Shown here: positions 8,264-17,354 of the stretch, in pieces
Layout of the letters: every line of letters starts with the position of its first letter
How positions within the stretch are numbered: position 1 is the stretch's first letter
Assembly (NCBI RefSeq): GCF_020532645.1
Contig: NZ_JAJAUZ010000008.1
Coordinates: forward strand, 1-64,000
Direction: 5' to 3'
Origin: Streptomyces bambusae
GTDB taxonomy: Bacteria > Actinomycetota > Actinomycetes > Streptomycetales > Streptomycetaceae
Length of the DNA: 64,000 nucleotides
Position numbers and translations under genes: made by a program
Notes under the pieces: generated by a model
Database searches by the model: none
The model's input: the letters and a program-made list of their open reading frames with translations, nothing else
Told to the model about the DNA's origin: nothing

Positions 8264-10174
8264 TCAGGGATGGGCGTGCCGCAGGACCTGTCCGAGTCCG
8301 GACCGGGCGCGGCGCGCCCATCGCGCGTGTGCGGGGCGGCGCACTGTCACCCGCAGCGGCCCGCCGTCGGGGCCGGCGACCGGGAGGTCCCGGACGAACG
8401 TCCCGGCCTCCAGGTGCAGCTTCACCTCCCAGGTCCCCGGCGGCAGCCCGTGCAGGGCACAGCGGACGAGGACCCGCCCGTCCGGTCCCCGTTCCGTGTC
8501 CGCGGCGGCGGCCAGCAGGGGAGTGCGCTCCGGCGCGGTCAGCAGCGGCCGCAGCCGGGCCCCGGGCGGCAGGCCCGGCAGGGTGGCGGTGACCTCGGCG
8601 GTGCGGCCGCCGAGCGGCCCGCGCCGCAGCCGGCCGCGGGCGCCCCGGCCGAGCGGCCGGCGGACGGCCCCGACGTCCAGGTTGAGGTGGCCGTGCGCCA
8701 CCGAGGAGAAGGCCGCCACCGCGGTCGGCCCGGCGGCCCGGCCGCGCACGACCAGCCGCGGCTCCGGATCGGGCTCGTACGCCTCGGCCGCGGGCTCCGG
8801 CAGCCAGGCCTCGCGGTGCAGGGTGCCGGCCGCGATCGTGATCCGCATGGTCCACACGCCGTCCGGCAGCGGCCCGCCGTCCGCCGCGTGCCCCACGTCG
8901 ACCGCGCAGGTGTAGTGCCCCTCGTCGTCGCTGTCGGCGGGCACCAGGTACGTGACGCCCTGCCGGCGCAGCAGGACCCCCGCCCGCTGCGGCACGCCGG
9001 GCCCCAGCCCCGTGAGGCGGGCCCGGCCGCGCAGCCGCAGCACCGGCCCGTCCCAGTGGCAGTCGTCGAGCTGCTGGCGCAGCGCCACCTTCGCGGTCAG
9101 CTCGAACAGCTCGTCCGGCAGGCCGGCCGCCGGCTCCCGGAAACCCGGGTAGGCCGCGTACGCCCGTCCCTCCTCGATCACGGTCGGCACGTCCGCCGCG
9201 GCGCTGTCCGCCGCCACCACGGCGTCCAGGCCGGCCGCATCGCCGGCGAGCAGGTGCCGGGCGCGCAGCCGCAGCCCCGGCGGCAGCGCGGTCAGCACCC
9301 CGTCGGTGCCCCACTGCCGCACGAGCGGTGCGGCGGCCGCCGCCATCGCGGCCCGCCCCGCCGGATCCCGGGCCAGGTAGTGGCCGCCGAACGGGGCGAG
9401 CACCTCCCCGTGGAAGTGCCGCCGCATCAGCTTGTCGCGGTCCGGCCCGGCCGGCACGTGCGCGGCGACCAGGTCGAGGACCGTGCCGGTGAAGGCCAGC
9501 TGCTCCGGCCAGTCGAGGTCCTGCCGGGTCGCGTTGGAGCCGTCGGCCCGGCCCTCCAGGTAGTAGCAGTCGTAGTCGGCGACCACCGACACCTTCGCCG
9601 CCCCCAGCAGGCCGGGCACCGAGAACGGCAGGTCCTCGCCGACCAGCCGGCCCTCCGCGAACCGCAGCCCCAGCCGGTCGACCAGGCTGCGCCGCCACAG
9701 CTTGTACGCGGCGAGGGTCCAGTACACCGGCGAGTCGAAGAGGCTGACGTCCGGGCTGGTGGTGCGCAGGTCGACGGGGGCGGGGCGGCCGCCGATGCCG
9801 ATGATCCGGCCCTGGACGACGTCCGAGCCGTGCTCCTCCGCCATGGCGACGAGCCGTTCCAGGGCCTCGTCGCCCAGGTAGTCGTCGGAGTCGAGGAAGA
9901 ACAGGTAGCGGCCGCGGGCCTGCGCGACGCCGAGGTTGCGGGGGCGGCCCGCGCCCCCGGAAGCGGGCTCGTGGCGGACCGTGGTGCGGGGGTGCGCGGC
10001 CGCCCAGGCGTCCAGCCAGGCGCCCGACCCGTCGGTGGAGCCGTCGTCCACGGCGATGACCTCGATCCGGTCCGCGCCCAGGGTCTGGGCGGCGACGGAG
10101 TCGAAGCAGCGCTGGAGGTAGCGCGCGGTGTCGTGCACCGGTATGACGACGCTGACGGTGATGCGGGAGCCCAT
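8264..10174 (-). CDS. GT2 glycosyltransferase
   Basis: A 636-residue GT2 glycosyltransferase. Its N-terminal GT-A domain has VSVVIPVHDTARYLQRC, VDDGSTDGSG and the metal-binding DSDD at 95-98. The C-terminal half (from about residue 300) is beta-rich and of unknown function, and looks like the tails of its two GT2 neighbours. I took the ATG at 10174 because GAGGGAA lies just upstream and the GT fold starts at once; the frame is open 23 codons further. A hairpin between this gene and the upstream one, plus a TACGCT box at 10226-10221, suggest its own promoter. No membrane segment is visible. The substrate cannot be inferred from sequence alone. Confidence 0.85.
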   Translation of the reverse strand: MGSRITVSVVIPVHDTARYLQRCFDSVAAQTLGADRIEVIAVDDGSTDGSGAWLDAWAAAHPRTTVRHEPASGGAGRPRNLGVAQARGRYLFFLDSDDYLGDEALERLVAMAEEHGSDVVQGRIIGIGGRPAPVDLRTTSPDVSLFDSPVYWTLAAYKLWRRSLVDRLGLRFAEGRLVGEDLPFSVPGLLGAAKVSVVADYDCYYLEGRADGSNATRQDLDWPEQLAFTGTVLDLVAAHVPAGPDRDKLMRRHFHGEVLAPFGGHYLARDPAGRAAMAAAAAPLVRQWGTDGVLTALPPGLRLRARHLLAGDAAGLDAVVAADSAAADVPTVIEEGRAYAAYPGFREPAAGLPDELFELTAKVALRQQLDDCHWDGPVLRLRGRARLTGLGPGVPQRAGVLLRRQGVTYLVPADSDDEGHYTCAVDVGHAADGGPLPDGVWTMRITIAAGTLHREAWLPEPAAEAYEPDPEPRLVVRGRAAGPTAVAAFSSVAHGHLNLDVGAVRRPLGRGARGRLRRGPLGGRTAEVTATLPGLPPGARLRPLLTAPERTPLLAAAADTERGPDGRVLVRCALHGLPPGTWEVKLHLEAGTFVRDLPVAGPDGGPLRVTVRRPAHARWARRARSGLGQVLRHAHP

Positions 10175-10220
10175 GGGCGGTTCCCTCGGCTTGCTGGTCC
10201 CCTGACGGCCTTCCCCATCG

Positions 10221-10226
10221 AGCGTA
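10221..10226 (-). promoter_or_regulatory. Possible -10 box for the GT2 gene at 8264-10174
   Basis: On the minus strand TACGCT lies about 46 nt before the ATG at 10174 and just downstream of the hairpin at 10231-10262, consistent with a new transcription start after the terminator. No convincing -35. Confidence 0.35.
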
Positions 10227-10230
10227 CGCC

Positions 10231-10262
10231 GACGGGCCACCACCGCAGGGTGATGGCCCGTC
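10231..10262 (-). terminator. Terminator-like hairpin after the GT4 gene
   Basis: Arms of 14 bp (10231-10244 and 10249-10262, one G-U pair in the minus-strand RNA) flank a 4-nt loop. It lies 40 nt beyond the stop of the GT4 gene and would end the 14383-10302 transcript. Confidence 0.65.
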
Positions 10263-10301
10263 CCGCTGCGCTCGGCGCAGCCGTGTGCTACATGCTGTCC
10301 G

Positions 10302-11513
10302 TCAGCGGTGGAGCAGGGTGAAGAGGTTCTCCCAGCGGCCGGTGATCTCGTCCGTGGAGTAGCGCTGGATGTCCTCGCGGGCCTGCTCGCCCATCCGGTC
10401 GCGCAGCTCGCGGTCGGACATCAGCCGGTCCAGCCGGCGGGCGAACTCGCCCGTGTTGCCGGGCGGCGCGATCAGACCGTTCTCGCCGTCCGTGATGATC
10501 TCGCGGACGCCGGGCGCCACGTCGAACGCCACGCACGGCACCGCGGTGGCCATGGCCTCCATCAGCGCCAGAGGGAAGCCCTCGCCGCGGGAGGACAGCG
10601 CGAACACGGCGCTCGCCCGCAGCGCGTCCGGGACCTGGCTGGTGCGGCCCATCCACTCCACCGAGGAGGCGATCCCCAGCTGCGCGGCCTGCTTCTTGAG
10701 GGCCTCCTCCTCCGGGCCGGAGCCGTAGAGGGTCAGCACCCACTCGGGGTGCTTGTCGGCGACCTCGGCCCAGGCGTCGAGGAGGAGGTCGACGCCCTTC
10801 TCCTCGTGGAGCCGGCCGATGCTGACCACGCGCTTGGCGGTCCGCCGGGACGGCTCCTCGGGGAAGAACGGCAGCGGGTTCGGCATGGCGCCGACGTTGT
10901 CCATCCGCTGGCGGATCCACAGGTCCGCGTCCTCGCGGGTGAGGGCCAGCATCCGGTCGACGTCCGCGTAGAACCGCTTGACGCGGCCGAAGCGGGAGGA
11001 CTTGCGGCAGGTCTCGAAGGACTCGTGGCTCATGCCGACGACCTTCAGGCCGGCGGTGTCCGCGAGCGCCACCCACTCCATCGCCCAGACCTGCGTGACG
11101 ATGACGACGGAACCAGGTCGGGCGGCCCGGAACAGTGCCGACATCTTCGCGGCCTGCTCCCGCATGCCGGTGTCGCGCGCGGCCCGGCGCCGCCGCTCGA
11201 CCAGGTCCAGCTTGCCCTTGAGGCCCGAGAGGGACTTCACGGACGGCGGGTGCACGTCGTACAGGGTGGTGGTCCGGTACGGCAGGTCCGGGCCCAGGTC
11301 GGCGCGCCGGCCCTCGGGGGCCGGGACGATGCCGACGACGTGGACCCCGTGGCCGCGCTCCGCGAAGAGCCGGGCCATCTGGTGCGACCAGCTGGTGATG
11401 CCGCCCAGCTCGTCCACGCTGTTGGAGACGAGGAAGATGTCGCGGGGCCGGCTCTCGTGCGTTTCGGTCATGGCCGTTCCGGTGGCTGCGGTCGTGTCGG
11501 TCGACTGGGGCAT
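10302..11513 (-). CDS. GT4 (GT-B fold) glycosyltransferase
   Basis: A 403-residue retaining glycosyltransferase of the GT4/GT-B class. The N-terminal acceptor domain has the loop DELGGITSW. The C-terminal donor domain has VVSIGRLHEEKGVDLLLDAW, and the nucleotide-sugar motif SSRGEGFPLALMEAMA with the E-X7-E arrangement. The ATG at 11513 overlaps the TGA of the upstream GT2-TagF gene (TGATG), so the two are probably translationally coupled; an internal ATG at 11471 is less likely for that reason. It may decorate or extend the polymer made by the upstream enzyme. The sugar is unknown. Confidence 0.9.
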   Translation of the reverse strand: MPQSTDTTAATGTAMTETHESRPRDIFLVSNSVDELGGITSWSHQMARLFAERGHGVHVVGIVPAPEGRRADLGPDLPYRTTTLYDVHPPSVKSLSGLKGKLDLVERRRRAARDTGMREQAAKMSALFRAARPGSVVIVTQVWAMEWVALADTAGLKVVGMSHESFETCRKSSRFGRVKRFYADVDRMLALTREDADLWIRQRMDNVGAMPNPLPFFPEEPSRRTAKRVVSIGRLHEEKGVDLLLDAWAEVADKHPEWVLTLYGSGPEEEALKKQAAQLGIASSVEWMGRTSQVPDALRASAVFALSSRGEGFPLALMEAMATAVPCVAFDVAPGVREIITDGENGLIAPPGNTGEFARRLDRLMSDRELRDRMGEQAREDIQRYSTDEITGRWENLFTLLHR

Positions 11514-14383
11514 CAACGGCTCCAGCCCGAGAAGAAGGTGTCGACGATCGTCTTGGCTGCGGTGCCCTGGTCGTACTCGCCGAACTCGGCCACGAAGCGC
11601 TTGCGGGCCTCGGCGTGCGTGTCGTCCGCCACGTCCAGGGTCTTCAGCACGTCGTGGAACTCCTCCTCGGTCCGGAACACCGGACCCGGAGCGTGCTCCA
11701 GCAGGTCGAAGTAGGTGCCGCGGCCCTCGTGCACGTACTTGTCGTAGTCGTACGTGAAGAAGAGCATCGGCCGGTCGAGCAGCGCGTAGTCGAACATCAC
11801 GGAGGAGTAGTCCGTGATGAGGACGTCGGCCAGCTGCATCAGCGGCATCACGTCGTGGCGCGCCGACACGTCGATGACCTTGCCCTTGGCGGCGGGCGGC
11901 AGGACCACGTGGTTGAGGTAGTGGGCCCGGACCAGCAGCACGTACCGGTCGCCGAACTCCTCTGCGAACTTCTCCACGTCGAACGGCATCGGGAAGGCGC
12001 CCGGCGTGCGGAACGTCGGCGCGTACAGCAGCACCGTCTTGTCCGCGGGGATGCCCAGCTCGGCGGCGAGCGCGCCGCGCTCCCGCGCGCCGTCGGCCGC
12101 GTCCTCGGCCTGCCGGGTCTTCACGAGCACGTCGTTGCGCGGGTAGCCGACCCGCAGCAGCTTCTCCTCGGGGATCCGGAAGGCCCGGGCGAGGGTCCGC
12201 ACGTCGTGCTCGGAGCGGCACAGGAAGTGGTCGAAGCGGTCGAGGTGCTTCTGCTCCGCCGCCTGCTGCGCCTGCGTGGCCGCCTTCAGCCCCGGCTGGT
12301 CGAAGCCCATCTTCTTGAGCGCCGAGCCGTGCCAGGTCTGGATGTACGTGGTCTCGGGGCGCTTGGCGAGCTTGAGCGGGTAGCTCTGGTTGTCCACCCA
12401 GAACTCGGCCCGGGCCAGCGCCTTGAGGTACGGCAGCGACCAGCGGCGCACCAGGTGGGCGTCCTTCGGGAAGTCCTTCGGGGCGGGGCCCGCGTAGGAC
12501 CAGTACGCCTCGAAGTCCAGGCCGCGGGCGCGCATCTCCTCGTAGACCGCGCGCGGGCTGTCGCTGTACTGCTTGCCCAGCATGCTCTCGAAGACGACGG
12601 TCCGCTTCTTCACGGGCAGCCGGCCGTACACCTCGTGGAAGAGGCGCAGCTTGGTCTTGTCCGAGGTCAGCGTCTTGCGGAGGTCCTTGGCCCTGCGGTA
12701 GCCGGCCTTGGCGAGCTTGCCCGGCTTGCCGCGCACGGCGGTCTGGATGAACTCCTCGATCCGCTCGTTGTCGTGCTTGGCGGACACCAGCCGGAAGGCC
12801 AGGTGGCCCTTGGCGGTCGGGTGCGGCTCGATGTGGTCGGCGACCAGCCGGGTCAGGCGGGGCTTGACCGGCAGCAGACCGCTGCCGAGCTCGCTCTCGC
12901 CGACCGTCAGGCGGGTGTTGGTCTTCTGGCCGTTGACGTCGAGGATGACGCGGACGTCCCAGACGGAGTCGATGATGCCGAGCGGGCGCAGCTTCGCGCT
13001 GAGGTCGACCTCGGCGTCCCAGGTGACGAAGCGGCCCTCGTGGCGCAGCGACTTCACCGGGAAGACGAAGGTCTGGAGGCTGCGGCGGCGGGCCCGGAAC
13101 TCGATCTGGCCCTTGATCTTCGCGTCGGCCGGCATCACGCCCAGCGGGTTGGTGATGCGGCCCGCGAGGCGCACGGTGCCGTCGGACTCGGCGTAGTCCG
13201 TCAGCGCGTTGCGCAGGAACATCTTCTGGACCGGCTTCTGGTGGTAGCCGAGGTCCGTGACGTCGAGGATGCTGCGGCCGAACGCGTCGTCGAGGTGCTC
13301 GCCGCACCAGTAGATGCGGCCGTCGCGCTCGGCGAGCGGCGCGGAGATCTTGTCCCGGTGGGTCAGCGTGTCGACGGCGGGCAGCAGGTTGTCCCAGTCG
13401 CCCTTCTGCAGCAGGTACGCGCAGATCGCCTGGATGGGCTGGACCCGGGTGTACGCCTCGTGGTCGAGGCCCGCCAGGTAGTCGCGGGAGAGCTCGGCGA
13501 ACTCGCGCCGGTAGGACTCGTCGCGGAACGGCAGGTCACGCAGATGCAGTACAAGGTCGTGCTTGAGGAACTTGACGTCCTTGGCCTTCTTCATCTCGGC
13601 CATGCCGTGCTGTTCGAGTAGCGCGTCGATCCGCCGGTGGATCTCCAGCCGGTGGATGTAGTTGCTCATCTCGTGCCGGCGGTTGGTCACGGACTTGACC
13701 TTGGCCTGGGCGTGGACGTGCCAGAAGTAGACCTGGTTCGGGATGAGGGTGATCTTCTTCGCGGCGAGGTAGGCCTCGGCGATGAACATCAGGTCCTCGT
13801 AGAGCATGCCCTTCGGGAACAGGAGGTTGTTCTCGATGAGGAAGTCGCGGCGGTAGCACTTGTTCGTGGAGAGGGTGTCCCACACGAACAGGTCCGGCAG
13901 CTCGCTGACCGAGGTCAGGGTGCGGGTGGTGCGGTACAGCCAGGAGTACCACTCGTCGCGCTTCTGGTTGCGGGTGTCCTTGTGGACGCGCACGCACAGG
14001 CCCGAGACCATGTCGGCCTCGGTGCGCTCGGCGGCCTCCAGCATGTTGCGGCAGGCGTTGAGTTCGAGGACGTCGTCGCTGTCGAGGAACATGACGTAGC
14101 GGCCCCGGGCGTGGCCGATGCCCACGTTGCGGGGTTCGCCGCCGGCGCCGCTGTTCTCGGGCAGCTGGTAGGCGCGCACCTGCGGGTGCGCTGCTTCCAG
14201 TTCCTTGGCGACCTCGAAGGACCTGTCCTTGCTGCAGTCGTCGACGATGACGACCTCAACGCTGTCGAGGGTCTGGTCCAACACCGATTGGACGGCCGTG
14301 GGCAGCCGCGCTGCGTCGTTGTAGACGATGACGACCACGGAGACGTCGGGCACTGGCACCTCAATCCATTTGTTCTCCTGCAC
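11513..14383 (-). CDS. GT2 glycosyltransferase fused to TagF-like glycerophosphotransferase
   Basis: A 956-residue bifunctional enzyme. The N-terminal GT2 domain (about 1-300) has VSVVVIVYNDAARL, VDDCSKDRS and DSDD near residue 100. The middle (about 300-540) has no family I recognise. The C-terminal 400 residues match the CDP-glycerol glycerophosphotransferase family (TagB/TagF): TWHGSALKKMG, LLYAPTFR, and ITDYSSVMFDYALLDRP. TagF-type enzymes polymerise poly(glycerol phosphate) in teichoic acid synthesis, so this protein could both glycosylate and polymerise a wall glycopolymer. The start is uncertain: GTG at 14383 lies 8 nt after a TAGCTT box, while GTG at 14353 follows GAGG and gives a slightly shorter protein. 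It overlaps the next gene as TGATG. Confidence 0.88.
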   Translation of the reverse strand: MQENKWIEVPVPDVSVVVIVYNDAARLPTAVQSVLDQTLDSVEVVIVDDCSKDRSFEVAKELEAAHPQVRAYQLPENSGAGGEPRNVGIGHARGRYVMFLDSDDVLELNACRNMLEAAERTEADMVSGLCVRVHKDTRNQKRDEWYSWLYRTTRTLTSVSELPDLFVWDTLSTNKCYRRDFLIENNLLFPKGMLYEDLMFIAEAYLAAKKITLIPNQVYFWHVHAQAKVKSVTNRRHEMSNYIHRLEIHRRIDALLEQHGMAEMKKAKDVKFLKHDLVLHLRDLPFRDESYRREFAELSRDYLAGLDHEAYTRVQPIQAICAYLLQKGDWDNLLPAVDTLTHRDKISAPLAERDGRIYWCGEHLDDAFGRSILDVTDLGYHQKPVQKMFLRNALTDYAESDGTVRLAGRITNPLGVMPADAKIKGQIEFRARRRSLQTFVFPVKSLRHEGRFVTWDAEVDLSAKLRPLGIIDSVWDVRVILDVNGQKTNTRLTVGESELGSGLLPVKPRLTRLVADHIEPHPTAKGHLAFRLVSAKHDNERIEEFIQTAVRGKPGKLAKAGYRRAKDLRKTLTSDKTKLRLFHEVYGRLPVKKRTVVFESMLGKQYSDSPRAVYEEMRARGLDFEAYWSYAGPAPKDFPKDAHLVRRWSLPYLKALARAEFWVDNQSYPLKLAKRPETTYIQTWHGSALKKMGFDQPGLKAATQAQQAAEQKHLDRFDHFLCRSEHDVRTLARAFRIPEEKLLRVGYPRNDVLVKTRQAEDAADGARERGALAAELGIPADKTVLLYAPTFRTPGAFPMPFDVEKFAEEFGDRYVLLVRAHYLNHVVLPPAAKGKVIDVSARHDVMPLMQLADVLITDYSSVMFDYALLDRPMLFFTYDYDKYVHEGRGTYFDLLEHAPGPVFRTEEEFHDVLKTLDVADDTHAEARKRFVAEFGEYDQGTAAKTIVDTFFSGWSR

Positions 14384-14391
14384 GCCCGTCA

Positions 14392-14397
14392 AAGCTA
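14392..14397 (-). promoter_or_regulatory. Putative -10 box for the GT2-TagF gene
   Basis: On the minus strand TAGCTT is followed after 8 nt by the GTG at 14383, giving an almost leaderless transcript. No clear -35. The region 14384-14607 is the divergent promoter space between this gene and the one at 14608. Confidence 0.35.
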
Positions 14398-14607
14398 CCG
14401 TGTGTTCCTCGGTGGCTTGACAGCGGGATACCCCCCTTATGGCCGGATCTGTTCCTTTTCTTCCAACCTGTCGCCCCCGTCTGTTACCAGGTCGTGTGAA
14501 TGAACCGGGCATAGCCGACTGATCCGTGCATACTGGACGCGCGTTGCAGTGCCGGGGCCCTTCCGCATGCGGGAGGGCCGGTTTCGTACGTGGACGGGGA
14601 AGCAGGC

Positions 14608-15606
14608 ATGACGAAGCTGTCCGTGGTCGTTCCGTGTTTCAACGAGGAAGCGGTCATCGACAGCTTCGACACCGAGATCCGCCGCACCCTCGACGCCCTC
14701 CCCGTCGACTACGAGGTCTGCTACATCGACGACGGCAGCAGCGACGGCACCCTCGGCCGGCTCCGCCGCATCGCCGCCACCCACGGCGACCGCGCCCGCT
14801 ACGTCTCCTTCAGCCGCAACTTCGGCAAGGAGGCCGCCATGCTCGCCGGCCTCCGCGAAGCCGGCGGCGAAGCCGTCGTGATCATGGACGCCGACCTCCA
14901 GCACCCGCCCGAGCTGATCGCCCGCATGCTCGACCTCTACCGGCAGGGCCACGACCAGGTCGTCGCCCGCCGCACCCGCGAAGGCGACAAGCGGATCCGG
15001 TCCGCCCTCAGCCGCCTCTACTATCGCGGGGTGAACCGCTGGGTGGACGTGGAGCTCGCCGACGGCGTCGGCGACTTCCGGCTGCTCTCCCGCCCGGCCG
15101 TCGACGCCCTCCTGTCCATGCCCGAGTACAACCGCTTCTCCAAGGGCCTCTTCTCCTGGATCGGCTTCGACACCGTCCACTTCGACTACCGCAACGCCCA
15201 GCGCGGCGCCGGCGAGACCAAATGGCGCTTCGGCGCCCTGCTCAACTACGGCATGGACGGCCTGATCTCGTTCAACAACCGGCCGCTGCGCCTCGGCATC
15301 TGGACCGGCGCCGCCCTCACCGTGCTCTCCGGCCTCTACGCCCTGTGGGTCGTCGGCATGGCCCTCGCCTTCGGCATCAGCGCCCCCGGCTACGTCACCC
15401 TCGTCGCGATCACCGTCGGCCTCGGCGGCGTCCAGCTCGTCATGCTCGGCCTCATCGGCGAGTACATCGGGCGCATCTACTACGAGACCAAGCGCCGCCC
15501 GCACTTCCTCGTCAAGGAGGCGCACACCCCCGCCGCCCGCACCGCCGCGGCCGCCTGGCACGCCCGGACCCCGCTCGGGGAGCCCGTCCGGCTCGACCCG
15601 CGGTGA
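14608..15606 (+). CDS. Polyprenyl-phosphate glycosyltransferase (GtrB/DPM-like)
   Basis: A 332-residue GT2 enzyme of the dolichol-phosphate mannosyltransferase type, which loads a sugar on a polyprenyl phosphate. Motifs: VVVPCFNEE, IDDGSSDGT, FSRNFGKEAAM, the metal site MDADLQHPPE, and GETKWRF before two C-terminal membrane helices (about 232-258 and 266-290). This layout is the GtrB/Yfdh class. The ATG at 14608 has GGGGAAG upstream; a GTG at 14590 is in frame but less well placed. The next gene overlaps by 4 nt and encodes a GtrA-like protein, the usual flippase partner, so the pair likely delivers a lipid-linked sugar to the outer face. Confidence 0.92.
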   Translation: MTKLSVVVPCFNEEAVIDSFDTEIRRTLDALPVDYEVCYIDDGSSDGTLGRLRRIAATHGDRARYVSFSRNFGKEAAMLAGLREAGGEAVVIMDADLQHPPELIARMLDLYRQGHDQVVARRTREGDKRIRSALSRLYYRGVNRWVDVELADGVGDFRLLSRPAVDALLSMPEYNRFSKGLFSWIGFDTVHFDYRNAQRGAGETKWRFGALLNYGMDGLISFNNRPLRLGIWTGAALTVLSGLYALWVVGMALAFGISAPGYVTLVAITVGLGGVQLVMLGLIGEYIGRIYYETKRRPHFLVKEAHTPAARTAAAAWHARTPLGEPVRLDPR

Positions 15607-16037
15607 CCCCCGCCCCGCCCCCCGCGCCCCGCCCAGAGCGCCGCCGCCCGCCGTCCGGGCAGGCTGCGCAGGTGCTGCGGTTCGCCCTGGTCGGCGGGGT
15701 CAACACGGCCGTCTTCTTCGCGCTCTACCTGCTGCTGCACCCCTGGCTGCCGTACTTCGCCGCCTACACCGCGGCCTTCCTGCTCAGCATGGTCGGCTCC
15801 TTCTTCCTGAACACCTACTTCACCTACCGCACCCGGCCCACCTGGAAGAAGTTCCTGCTCTTCCCGCTGACCAACGCCACCAACTACGCCGTCCAGTCCG
15901 CCGGGCTGTACGCGCTGGTCAGCTGGGCCGGCATGGACACCCGGACCGCCCCGCTGGCCGCCGCGGCCGCCGCCGTCCCCGTCACCTACCTGCTCGCCAC
16001 CCGCATCCTCGTACCCCGTCCCGCCCGGGCCCGCTGA
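15603..16037 (+). CDS. GtrA family membrane protein
   Basis: A 144-residue GtrA/DPMS family protein with four predicted membrane helices (roughly residues 25-47, 52-74, 87-109, 117-137) and the conserved features FALVGGVNTAVFF and FFLNTYFTYR. GtrA proteins are thought to flip polyprenyl-linked sugars across the membrane. The GTG overlaps the stop of the upstream GtrB-like gene (GTGA), which supports a joint function. The N-terminal 20 residues are a Pro/Arg-rich cytoplasmic tail. Confidence 0.9.
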   Translation: MTPAPPPAPRPERRRPPSGQAAQVLRFALVGGVNTAVFFALYLLLHPWLPYFAAYTAAFLLSMVGSFFLNTYFTYRTRPTWKKFLLFPLTNATNYAVQSAGLYALVSWAGMDTRTAPLAAAAAAVPVTYLLATRILVPRPARAR

Positions 16038-16095
16038 CCCCGCCGGCCGCCGTCCGCGGACCGGAATGCGCGGGCGGCCGCCGTCGGGCACCCCG

Positions 16096-16101
16096 TAGAT
16101 T
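16096..16101 (+). promoter_or_regulatory. Putative -10 box for proB
   Basis: TAGATT would place the transcription start near 16108, about 29 nt before the chosen proB start. No strong -35. Confidence 0.4.
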
Positions 16102-16136
16102 GGGTGCCCTCATCACGTGGTGCAAAGGGGATGGAC

Positions 16137-17264
16137 GTGTCAGCGGCAAGGCAGGGAGTCACCGACGCCCGCAGGATCGTCGTCAAGGTCGGCTCCTCCT
16201 CCCTCACCACCGCCGCGGGCGGGCTCGACGCCGACCGCGTCGACGCCCTGGTCGACGTGCTCGCCAAGGCCCGCAGCGGCGGCGAGAAGGAGATAGTGCT
16301 GGTCTCCTCCGGCGCCATCGCCGCCGGCCTCGCCCCCCTCGGCCTGCGCCGCCGCCCCAAGGACCTGGCCCGCCAGCAGGCCGCCGCCAGCGTCGGCCAG
16401 GGGCTCCTCGTCGCCCGCTACACCGCCTCCTTCGCCCGCTACGGAGTCCGCGTCGGCCAGGTCCTCCTGACCACCGACGACACCAGCCGCCGCGCCCACT
16501 ACCGCAACGCGTACCGGACCCTGGACCAGCTCCTGGCCATGGGTGCGCTGCCCGTCGTCAACGAGAACGACACCGTTGCCACGGACGAGATCCGGTTCGG
16601 CGACAACGACCGGCTCGCCGCGCTCGTCGCCCACCTGGTCCGCGCCGACCTGCTCGTCCTGCTCTCCGACGTCGACGGGCTGTACGACGGCGACCCGTCC
16701 CTGCCCGGCACCAGCCGCATCGACGAGGTCCGCGGCCCCGCGGACATCGCCCACGTCTCCATCGGCAGCGCCGGCAAGGCGGGCGTCGGCACCGGCGGCA
16801 TGGTCACCAAGGTCGAGGCGGCCCGGATCGCCGCCGCCGCCGGCATCCCGGTGGTCCTGACCTCGGCCAGCCAGGCCGCCGACGCCCTCGCCGGCCGCGG
16901 CACCGGCACCTACTTCCACGCCACCGGCCGGCGCTCCGCCGACCGGCTCCTGTGGCTCCAGCACGCCTCCACCCCGCAGGGCCACCTGGTCCTCGACGAG
17001 GGGGCCGTCCGCGCGGTCACCGAGCGCGGCAGCTCCCTGCTGCCCGCCGGCATCGCCGCCGTCGAAGGCGACTTCACCGCCGGCGACCCGGTGGAACTGC
17101 GCGACGCCGAGGGCCGCGCCGTGGCCCGCGGCCTGGTCAACTTCGACGCCAAGGAGCTGCCGCAGCTGCTCGGGCGTTCGACGCGGGAACTCGGGAAGGA
17201 ACTCGGGCCGGAATACGAACGCGAGGTCGTCCACCGCGACGATCTGGTGCTCCTGCACGGCTGA
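16137..17264 (+). CDS. proB: Glutamate 5-kinase
   Basis: ProB phosphorylates glutamate to gamma-glutamyl phosphate, the first step of proline synthesis. The 375 residues have an amino-acid kinase domain (VVKVGSSSL near the start, VLVSSGAIAAG, NENDTVATDEIRFGDND, LLSDVDGLY, GTGGMVTKVEAA) and a C-terminal PUA domain (about 285-365). I chose GTG at 16137 because AAAGGGG lies 6 nt before it and the kinase fold starts at once; ATG 16131 and GTG 16104 are in frame. proA follows after one unknown gene, so the two steps are encoded together. Confidence 0.95.
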   Translation: MSAARQGVTDARRIVVKVGSSSLTTAAGGLDADRVDALVDVLAKARSGGEKEIVLVSSGAIAAGLAPLGLRRRPKDLARQQAAASVGQGLLVARYTASFARYGVRVGQVLLTTDDTSRRAHYRNAYRTLDQLLAMGALPVVNENDTVATDEIRFGDNDRLAALVAHLVRADLLVLLSDVDGLYDGDPSLPGTSRIDEVRGPADIAHVSIGSAGKAGVGTGGMVTKVEAARIAAAAGIPVVLTSASQAADALAGRGTGTYFHATGRRSADRLLWLQHASTPQGHLVLDEGAVRAVTERGSSLLPAGIAAVEGDFTAGDPVELRDAEGRAVARGLVNFDAKELPQLLGRSTRELGKELGPEYEREVVHRDDLVLLHG

Positions 17265-17354
17265 GGTTCGGTAAAACAGGAGCGCAGCCGCGCTCGGACT
17301 GGTCAACTTTGGTGGCGGGACAATGACGGACGGAACGCAGCAGGGAGGCCGCCG

